Shown here: positions 22,877 through 28,384 of the stretch, one piece after another | Layout of the letters: every line of letters begins with the position of its first letter | Position numbering within the stretch: position 1 is the stretch's first letter | Source of the DNA: Pseudomonadota bacterium | GTDB taxonomy: Bacteria > Pseudomonadota > Gammaproteobacteria > Pseudomonadales > Pseudomonadaceae | Direction: 5' to 3' | Assembly: GCA_023431055.1 (NCBI GenBank) | Contig: JAEYXX010000099.1 | Span: 1 to 28,384 of the forward strand | DNA: 28,384 nt | Translations under genes and position numbers: made by a program | Notes under the pieces: model-generated | Databases searched by the model: none | Seen by the model: only the letters and a program-made list of their open reading frames with translations | Told to the model about the DNA's origin: nothing

Positions 22877-23030
22877 CTGTTGAAAAAGTAGCGACCTCCC
22901 CATGCCGTTGGCAAAAATTGCTCTGTCAGCGAGCGTGGGGGCGAACAGCATGATGGGGCAGTTACCGGGAGGACAGCAGCGCCTGTTCTACTCGTTCAAT
23001 CTGGAAGATCACGTCCTGGCCCAAAACTGA
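22877..23030 (+). mobile_element. IS1182-type element, left-end remnant with transposase start
   Basis: The frame at 22950-23030 reads MMGQLPGGQQRLFYSFNLED and so on, the usual beginning of IS1182-family transposases, and stops after 26 residues where it meets another gene fragment. The upstream CTGTTGAAAAAG at 22877-22888 is probably the terminal inverted repeat. Everything else of the element is gone. Confidence 0.55.
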
Positions 23031-23341
23031 GCATTTTCAAGAAGTCCTACCGAAATGGCAGAGCCCTTGAATCCCTTCAGAAAGTCAGCAGTCCCGTCGT
23101 TAGGATCCACCACCCAGCAGAGCGGGGCACCGGTCAACGAATGCCCTGTTTCCTCGCCCCAGAAATCTCCATCCAAAAGATCCAGCAGGCAAGGCCGCAA
23201 TAGAGCCTCGATTTCTACATCAACATCCGCTTTATCACCTGCACCACGAGGTCCCTCAGGACGCTGCCACTCTGCGACTAGAAGCTCGCCTGCCCTAGTG
23301 ACCACCTGTGTGACCCTAGAGAGCAGCGATGAATAATCCAT
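23009..23341 (-). pseudogene. Inositol-monophosphatase family protein, C-terminally truncated
   Basis: A 110-residue frame starting MDYSSLLSRVTQVVTRAGEL carries the metal-binding motifs of the IMPase/CysQ superfamily: FWGEETG and WVVDPNDGTADFLKGF. Members are about 260 residues; this one stops after LLENAQFW, where the sequence runs into the IS1182 remnant. The second half, with the remaining metal ligand and substrate pocket, is missing, so the product is probably inactive. It lies on the same strand as hipA-hipB and may once have been its third gene. Confidence 0.75.
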
Positions 23342-23392
23342 GTGTTTTCTCCAGCGCTCATCCAGCCTTAAGAACCAGCATGCAGCCGCAGC

Positions 23393-23659
23393 TCAACGCG
23401 GAGTCTTCGGCACAATGCCGACCTGCATGCCAAAGGGATTAAACACGCTGTTCAGAGTCTGAACCGTCGGATTGCTCTCATCCAGCTCCAGCTGTCGCAA
23501 GGCGCGCAATGACAACTTGCACATCTGTGCAAATCTGGCCTGCTGCAAGCCAGTCACTTCCTTGCGCAGGCGTCGCACTGCTCCTCCAATCGTGATCTCG
23601 CCGCTAGCCAACTGCTGCTGCAGCTCATTCAAAATGCGATTGCGCTCAAGAATGTCCAT
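23393..23659 (-). CDS. HipB-like XRE-family antitoxin
   Basis: An 88-residue protein with an XRE-type helix-turn-helix at about residues 25-75: AVRRLRKEVTGLQQARFAQM, then LSLRALRQLELDESNPTVQT as recognition and following helices. HipB proteins neutralise HipA and repress their own operon. Here the ATG follows the TAA of hipA with no gap, so the antitoxin is the second gene, the reverse of the usual hipB-hipA order. No ribosome site of its own is obvious, which suggests re-initiation after hipA. Confidence 0.8.
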   Translation of the reverse strand: MDILERNRILNELQQQLASGEITIGGAVRRLRKEVTGLQQARFAQMCKLSLRALRQLELDESNPTVQTLNSVFNPFGMQVGIVPKTPR

Positions 23660-24985
23660 TTAGACCAACCCCCACTGAAGCATCCGCTGCTGGAGATTTC
23701 TCAGGGCTATACGCGGGTGACTCATCGTTGAATCGGGAAGCCTTTGTGCACTCAGTAAATCAGGTAGCGCGAGCAAGTCCTGAGCCGCCAATCGCAACCG
23801 TTGGAACAGCTCATCGGCATCAACCCACTCTGCAGCCTCATCACAGGCCGCTCTCCAGTTGACCTCTCCAGCAAGCTCGATGTGCTTTGGCCACTTCGTC
23901 GTACGCGTAACACCCTCCTCGTCCATGACCATCGGAGCCAGATCGTAGATTGGCGCCAACCGAACCCCCTGCTCGCAGCGGAGAATCGCGGTGTTACGTC
24001 CATGGTTGTCTGAATTTCCGAGGATCTGGTTCAGCAGATCACGCCGCATGTATTCAAACACCAGATCACCGACCTGCTGTTCCTGCCCAACAGCTCGCCA
24101 TAGCTCGACCAGCTTCCCCAGTACTTGCGTGTGCAGCATGTAACTGCCAGCCTCGGTTACGCCGCATAGCGAGTACATGGACTCAACGGCAGTTCGGCCA
24201 ACCCCTGCGGGGCTAATCTCCCGATCAAAGCGATGCATCCAGAGACTGGGCTTATTGCCCTCCTCCAATGCCAGCCCTTCAGCTACAACCGTGTCCATTC
24301 CGAGCTGCTGGACGGCACGATAGAAGCAATACTCGCTGCGCAGAATGTCCTGATCGGTCTGGCTGGCTTTGTTACGCGCGAACTTCACAAACCAGTGCTG
24401 GACGGCATCTGCATCGGGCAGCACGGCATCTGGATGCAGGGCGCCCTGACGATCTTCAGTCAGCAACAGCTTGGGGGCCTCACCGCCAGCACCTGTCGCC
24501 CCACCAATCGCTGCGCCCTGTTCATACGCGTACTCCAGGAATCGTGAGTCCCGACTAATAACCTCATCGCGCGTAAAACCGAGCACAGGGCTGCCCGCAA
24601 TCGCCTCGACGGACTCCTTGATACGCAGATTGCCAATTGGCGCAGGTGTGCAACGCCCAAGAAGGTAGAGATCAAGGTTGAGACCCTCGGGCCGCTCGCC
24701 GCCCAAACGCTTCAGTAGAAAGCGTCTTGCTGCACCTGATGGCAGGATGTCGAAGAGAAACGCAGGCGCCTTCTTATTTCGCCAAGAATCCCATCCGAGA
24801 GGGTAAGCTGCACTGACAGCCACATTCAGCCGAGTGCCTACAGACTCCAAGGAGTCAACCAGATAGCCCTGCTGGTAGCCATAAGCACAGGCACCCTCCA
24901 GCCCTTCCTCGGGCTGCTCGAAACGGAGCTCCATGGCATTGCGCCACTGGCCATCCCTATAAACCTGCAGAGTAAGATTGTGCAT
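23660..24985 (-). CDS. HipA-like serine/threonine kinase toxin
   Basis: A 441-residue kinase of the HipA family (E. coli HipA: 440). The N-terminal domain spans about 1-110; the P-loop-like GGATGAGGEAPK lies at 161-172, Lys201 in WFVKFAR is the ATP-binding lysine, catalytic Asp326 is in LGNSDNHGRN, and the metal Asp348 is in APIYDLAP. HipA toxins phosphorylate aminoacyl-tRNA synthetases or other translation targets and stop growth. ATG at 24985 starts the family fold (MHNLTLQVYRDGQW); the frame extends to a TTG farther up, but that covers an operator. The gene looks intact inside an otherwise decayed island. Confidence 0.88.
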   Translation of the reverse strand: MHNLTLQVYRDGQWRNAMELRFEQPEEGLEGACAYGYQQGYLVDSLESVGTRLNVAVSAAYPLGWDSWRNKKAPAFLFDILPSGAARRFLLKRLGGERPEGLNLDLYLLGRCTPAPIGNLRIKESVEAIAGSPVLGFTRDEVISRDSRFLEYAYEQGAAIGGATGAGGEAPKLLLTEDRQGALHPDAVLPDADAVQHWFVKFARNKASQTDQDILRSEYCFYRAVQQLGMDTVVAEGLALEEGNKPSLWMHRFDREISPAGVGRTAVESMYSLCGVTEAGSYMLHTQVLGKLVELWRAVGQEQQVGDLVFEYMRRDLLNQILGNSDNHGRNTAILRCEQGVRLAPIYDLAPMVMDEEGVTRTTKWPKHIELAGEVNWRAACDEAAEWVDADELFQRLRLAAQDLLALPDLLSAQRLPDSTMSHPRIALRNLQQRMLQWGLV

Positions 24986-24995
24986 ATCAGTCACC

Positions 24996-25091
24996 GGCAC
25001 TTTAATGCCCAAACAGTAGACGCACACGCACAAAAAGGCAATTCAATGCCTAAAAAATCATCTTAGCCACAGAATAAGGCATTAAAGTGCC
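24996..25091 (-). promoter_or_regulatory. hipA-hipB promoter with three evenly spaced operators
   Basis: Three 14-bp near-palindromes of the form GGCA-N6-TGCC lie at 24996-25009 (GGCACTTTAATGCC), 25037-25050 (GGCAATTCAATGCC) and 25078-25091 (GGCATTAAAGTGCC, the inverse of the first). Their starts are exactly 41 bp apart twice, about four helical turns. A promoter on the minus strand, TTGCCT (25041-25036) with TACTGT (25018-25013) and a 17-base spacer, overlaps the middle operator. This fits autorepression by the HipB-like protein, which in E. coli also uses several operators. Confidence 0.75.
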
Positions 25092-25134
25092 TCAACCTCA
25101 GGAACTAGTTCCCGCTTCGCAGGGCGCTGCTCGT

Positions 25135-25151
25135 GTTCAACTCCCCCCGGC
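25135..25151 (+). other. Degenerate attR candidate
   Basis: GTTCAACTCCCCCCGGC repeats 16 of 17 bases of the ssrA 3' end (22469-22485). With the integrase stub and the mobile-type genes between, it marks the likely right border of a 2.7-kb island remnant. Confidence 0.55.
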
Positions 25152-25167
25152 CAATTGAAGCAAGCAT

Positions 25168-25202
25168 AAACCCCTGATTTTCTTCATGAGAGTCAGGGGT
25201 TT
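25168..25202. terminator. Terminator hairpin beyond attR
   Basis: AAACCCCTGA at 25168-25177 pairs with TCAGGGGTTT at 25193-25202 around a 15-base loop; T runs flank it on both strands. It may be the original ssrA terminator, now separated from ssrA by the island. Confidence 0.7.
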
Positions 25203-25606
25203 TGTGTTTTCAGGGATAGCGATGTCCCAAAACTGTTTCAAGGCGGAATCAAACCTTTGTGAGCTGGCGGTGACGCTTCCGGTGGTCACGAATAACCACG
25301 TCCAACTCGCTCTGACAGTGGCGCCCGTCACGGCCAAAGGCGGCGTCAGCAGCCTGACCTGTCCGTGATCAAGGCCAGCGCCGAGGCGAATGGGGCCAGG
25401 CGCACGGCCAGCGGTCTGCCGATGGTGGCGCCGCTCCACGTCGAGCGGCTGCAAAGGTACGCGAAGAAAGAAGCAGCCTCTCGAGGGAAAATGACGAGCT
25501 GCCCGCCGCCGGTCCGGCGCTCGCCCATAGTCCAAGACCAAGCAAGACAGGCCGCAGAAAACCCGGATAATGGCGGCCATTTTGTTTCGCTCGCTGGTAT
25601 TGCCTC
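25203..25606. other. Intergenic stretch without a recognisable gene
   Basis: About 400 bp lie between the terminator and the OsmC-YcaO gene. Reading frames here have no recognisable family and no ribosome sites. GGATAATGG near 25564 could be a -10 element of the downstream gene. I see nothing else of note. Confidence 0.4.
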
Positions 25607-27805
25607 ATGGAAATCAAGGTCAATTTTCTCGACAACCTTCGCCTCGAAGCCAAGTTCGATGACTTCACGGTGATCGCCGATCAGCCGATCCGCTACAAGG
25701 GCGATGGCTCGGCGCCGGGGCCGTTCGACTATTTCCTGGCCTCCTCGGCGCTGTGCGCGGCGTACTTCGTCAAGCTGTACTGCCAGACGCGCGACATTCC
25801 CACCGAGAACATCCGCCTGTCGCAGAACAACATCGTCGACCCGGAAAACCGCTACGCGCAGATCTTCAAGATCCAGGTCGAACTGCCGGCGGACATTTCC
25901 GAGAAAGACCGCCAAGGCATCCTGCGCTCCATCGACCGCTGCACGGTGAAGAAGGTGGTGCAGCAGGGTCCCGAGTTCATCATCGAGGAAGTCGACAACC
26001 TCGACGCCGATGCCCAGGCGCTGCTGATGCCGGTGAGTGACACCACCACCTACATCCCGGGCAAGGACCTGCCGCTGGAGCAGACCATCGCCAACATGTC
26101 GGGCATCCTCGCCGAGCTGGGGATGAAGATCGAGATCGCCTCCTGGCGCAACATCGTGCCCAACGTATGGTCGCTGCATATCCGCGACGCGCAGTCGAAC
26201 CTGTGCTTCACCAACGGCAAGGGCGCGACCAAGGTGAGCGCCCTGGCCTCGGCGCTGGGCGAGTTCATCGAGCGGCTGAACTGCAACTTCTTCTACAACG
26301 ACCAGTTCTGGGGCGAGGACATCGCGAGCGCCGAGTTCGTCCATTACCCCAACGAGCGCTGGTTCAAGCCGGGGCCGAAGGATGCGCTGCCCGAGGAAAT
26401 CCTCGACGCGCATTGCCGGGCCATCTTCGATCCGGACGGCGAGCTGCGCGCCTCTCACCTGTTCGACACCAACTCGGGCAACACCGCGCGCGGCATCTGC
26501 TCGCTGCCCTTCGTGCGCCAGAGCGATGGCGAGACGGTGTATTTCCCGTCCAACCTGATCGAGAACCTGTACCTGTCCAACGGCATGAGCGCCGGCAACA
26601 CCCTGGCCGAGGCCCAGGTGCAGTGCCTGTCGGAAATCTTCGAGCGCGCGGTCAAGCGCGAGATTCTGGAGAACGAGCTGTGCCTGCCGGATGTGCCGCA
26701 GGACGTGCTGGCCAAGTACCCGACCATCGTCGCCGGCATCCAGGGTCTGGAGGAGCAAGGCTTTCCGGTACTGGTCAAAGATGCCTCGATGGGCGGTGAA
26801 TTCCCAGTGATGTGCGTGACCCTGATGAACCCGCGCACCGGCGGCGTGTTCGCCTCCTTCGGCGCGCACCCGAGCCTGGAAGTGGCGCTGGAGCGCAGCC
26901 TCACCGAACTGCTCCAGGGCCGCAGTTTCGAGGGCCTCAACGATCTGCCGCAGCCGACCTTCGACAGCCTGGCGCTGACCGAGCCGAACAACTTCGTCGA
27001 GCACTTCATCGACTCCAGCGGCGTGGTGTCGTGGCGCTTCTTCGGCGCCAAGCCGGACTTCGAATTCGTCGAGTGGGACTTCTCCGGCGAGGGCAGCGAC
27101 TCGAATGAGCAGGAAGCCGCGACCCTGTTCGGCATCCTCGAGGACATGGGCAAGGAGGTCTACGTGGCCACCTACAGCGACCTCGGCGCCAACGCCTGCC
27201 GCATTCTGGTGCCGGGCTATTCGGAGATCTACCCGGTCGAGGATCTGATCTGGGACAACACCAACAAGGCCCTGCTGTTCCGCAAGGACATCCTCAACCT
27301 GCACGCCCTGAGCGACCGCGAACTCAAATCGCTGCTGCGCAACCTCAATAACACCGAGGTCGACGACTACACCGACATCACCACGCTGATCGGCATCGAG
27401 TTCGACGACAACACGGTGTGGGGGCAACTGACCATTCTCGAGCTGAAGCTCTTGATCAACCTGGCGCTGAAGAAATACGACGACGCCAAGGAGCTGGTCG
27501 AAGCCTTCCTGCAGTACAACGACAACACCGTCGAGCGCGGCCTGTTTTATCAGGCTGTCAACGCCGTGCTGGAGATCCAGCTGGACGACGAGCTGGAGCT
27601 GACCAACTACGAACACAACCTGCTGCGGATGTTCGGCAACGAGCGCATGGACGCGGTGATCGGCTCGGTAAACGGCAGCGTGCGCTTCCATGGCCTGACG
27701 CCGACCAGCATGAAACTCGAAGGGCTGGACAAGCACCTGCGGCTGATCGACAGCTACAAGAAGCTGCACGCAGCACGCGCAAGGGCGGCGGGCCTGGCCG
27801 GCTAA
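25607..27805 (+). CDS. OsmC-YcaO fusion protein
   Basis: A 732-residue protein. Residues 1-140 form an OsmC-like domain (GDGSAPGPFDYFLASSALCA at 33-52 with the typical Cys). Residues about 150-570 form the YcaO domain with ATP-binding helices SALASALGEFIERLNCNFF, AEAQVQCLSEIFERAVKR and ALERSLTELLQGR. The C-terminal 140 residues are TPR-like helices as in E. coli YcaO. YcaO enzymes phosphorylate amide backbones; E. coli YcaO is linked to RimO-dependent methylthiolation of ribosomal protein S12. The added OsmC domain makes it longer than the 586-residue E. coli protein and is known in pseudomonad homologs. No peptide-precursor gene adjoins it, so a RiPP role is unlikely. Confidence 0.9.
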   Translation: MEIKVNFLDNLRLEAKFDDFTVIADQPIRYKGDGSAPGPFDYFLASSALCAAYFVKLYCQTRDIPTENIRLSQNNIVDPENRYAQIFKIQVELPADISEKDRQGILRSIDRCTVKKVVQQGPEFIIEEVDNLDADAQALLMPVSDTTTYIPGKDLPLEQTIANMSGILAELGMKIEIASWRNIVPNVWSLHIRDAQSNLCFTNGKGATKVSALASALGEFIERLNCNFFYNDQFWGEDIASAEFVHYPNERWFKPGPKDALPEEILDAHCRAIFDPDGELRASHLFDTNSGNTARGICSLPFVRQSDGETVYFPSNLIENLYLSNGMSAGNTLAEAQVQCLSEIFERAVKREILENELCLPDVPQDVLAKYPTIVAGIQGLEEQGFPVLVKDASMGGEFPVMCVTLMNPRTGGVFASFGAHPSLEVALERSLTELLQGRSFEGLNDLPQPTFDSLALTEPNNFVEHFIDSSGVVSWRFFGAKPDFEFVEWDFSGEGSDSNEQEAATLFGILEDMGKEVYVATYSDLGANACRILVPGYSEIYPVEDLIWDNTNKALLFRKDILNLHALSDRELKSLLRNLNNTEVDDYTDITTLIGIEFDDNTVWGQLTILELKLLINLALKKYDDAKELVEAFLQYNDNTVERGLFYQAVNAVLEIQLDDELELTNYEHNLLRMFGNERMDAVIGSVNGSVRFHGLTPTSMKLEGLDKHLRLIDSYKKLHAARARAAGLAG

Positions 27806-27827
27806 GCAGTCGGCAGCCCGTACTGTT

Positions 27828-28384
27828 TCACTGGCCGCTCTCCTGAGTGGCGTGCTGCGCGACTGCCTGCACCTGACGGCGAAACCAGCTACGCAACGGA
27901 TCGGTATGGGTACGCTCATGCCAGATCTGCATCACCTCGACGCGCGGCAACGCCAGTGGCAGTGGATGCATGCGCAGTTCGGGGTCACGGGCAACCGCCT
28001 CTTCAGCCAGCGAGCGGAGGCAGGTGAGCAACAGGTCACTGCCACGCAGCAGACGCGCTGGCGCGACGAAGCTGGACAGGCCGGCAGCGATCCGTCGCTG
28101 CAGCCCCCTTTGCTGCAACGCTCTGTCCACCACTCCCTCAAGATCCCCCGTCAACGTGGTGATCAGGTGCTCGCAGGTGACGAAACGCTGCAGGTCCAGG
28201 CCGTCCGCGAGGCGCGGATTGTCGTGCGCGGCGAGCACGACGAAGTCCTCGCTGAGCAGGCGCTGCTGATGGAACGTTCCCGGTAGGTCCTTGTAGAAGC
28301 CGGCGATGGCCAGGTCGCAGGTACCTTTTTCCAGTTCATCGCGAGGCAGTTGACCACGGGTATTGTGGGTGACCAGCACCAGGT
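27828..28384 (-). CDS. LysR-family transcriptional regulator, partial (C-terminal part)
   Basis: The frame runs off the right edge, so only the last 185 or so residues are seen. They form the periplasmic-binding-protein-like effector domain of LysR regulators: LPRDELEKGTCDLAIAGFYK, LLSEDFVVLAAHDNPRL and the end ALPRVEVMQIWHERTHTDPL, followed by WFRRQV. The helix-turn-helix is outside the window. It converges on the OsmC-YcaO gene with 22 bp between their ends. Effector and targets are unknown. Confidence 0.88.
   Translation of the reverse strand, partial: LVLVTHNTRGQLPRDELEKGTCDLAIAGFYKDLPGTFHQQRLLSEDFVVLAAHDNPRLADGLDLQRFVTCEHLITTLTGDLEGVVDRALQQRGLQRRIAAGLSSFVAPARLLRGSDLLLTCLRSLAEEAVARDPELRMHPLPLALPRVEVMQIWHERTHTDPLRSWFRRQVQAVAQHATQESGQ

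Noticed and set aside
22742..22951. 69-codon minus-strand frame in the island
   Set aside because: It spans three unrelated pieces (integrase stub, unknown filler, IS end) and therefore cannot be an old gene.
25137..25580. 147-codon minus-strand frame between the terminator and the OsmC-YcaO gene
   Set aside because: It crosses the terminator hairpin and the att candidate, and its sequence shows no family or ribosome site.
25346..27919. 857-codon open frame on the minus strand
   Set aside because: It lies antisense to the OsmC-YcaO gene, has the Val/Gln/His-rich composition of a GC-rich shadow frame and no recognisable domain.

Overview
The window is GC-rich chromosomal DNA from a gammaproteobacterium, almost certainly Pseudomonas sensu lato. 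The tmRNA carries the tag ANDDNYALAA, which is the Pseudomonas tag, and the gene families and codon use agree. The species cannot be fixed from sequence alone.

Layout. (1) 1-112: C-terminal scrap of an IS110/IS1111-type transposase. (2) 128-2129, minus strand: a probable light-responsive operon of a DUF6482-type protein, an FeS-containing photolyase-like protein and a DUF2256 zinc-ribbon peptide, with LitR/CarH-like direct repeats in front. (3) 2261-9344: housekeeping-type genes, namely a YqhA-like membrane protein, a conserved hypothetical, a Lon-family protease, an MgtE-like Mg2+ transporter, a DksA/TraR zinc-finger protein and an Lnb_N (DUF4105) envelope protein. (4) 9420-18756: an RNA-repair locus. 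rtcR, with a NADAR gene behind it, is divergent from a sigma-54 operon that reads rsr (Ro60/TROVE), a string of Y-RNA-like genes, rtcB, a frameshifted HEAT-repeat gene, rlaP-type nucleotidyltransferase and rtcA. (5) 18829-22006: a small secreted protein and a large hybrid sensor kinase. (6) 22136-25202: ssrA (tmRNA) with a decayed genomic island at its 3' end, containing an integrase stub, IS1182-type remnant, truncated inositol-monophosphatase gene and a hipA-hipB module; a degenerate second att site closes it. (7) 25607-28384: an OsmC-YcaO fusion gene and a partial LysR regulator.

The most notable item is 13493-14059. Between rsr and rtcB I can fold five consecutive RNAs that share the core CGAATGC. 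All have a closing stem made by the 5' and 3' ends. Three of them (13664-13794, 13806-13912, 13945-14059) contain, inside that stem, a T arm, then an acceptor-like stem closed by a loop (GCAA in two of them), then a D arm. That is a circularly permuted tRNA in which the closing stem stands where the anticodon arm would be, the architecture known for bacterial YrlA Y RNAs that bind Rsr/Ro60. A fourth lacks the D arm and a fifth lacks the whole tRNA-like part, so the array looks like a graded family of Ro-bound RNAs.

How the parts work together (inference from known families): RtcR is a CARF-AAA+ sigma-54 activator. It would respond to damaged RNA and act from an upstream palindrome, over an IHF-bent stretch, on the -24/-12 promoter in front of rsr. 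The operon then supplies Ro60 and Y RNAs for RNA binding and quality control, RtcB for ligation, RtcA for 3'-phosphate cyclisation, and RlaP and the HEAT protein as accessories. Most of the long antisense reading frames in the window are shadows of these genes.
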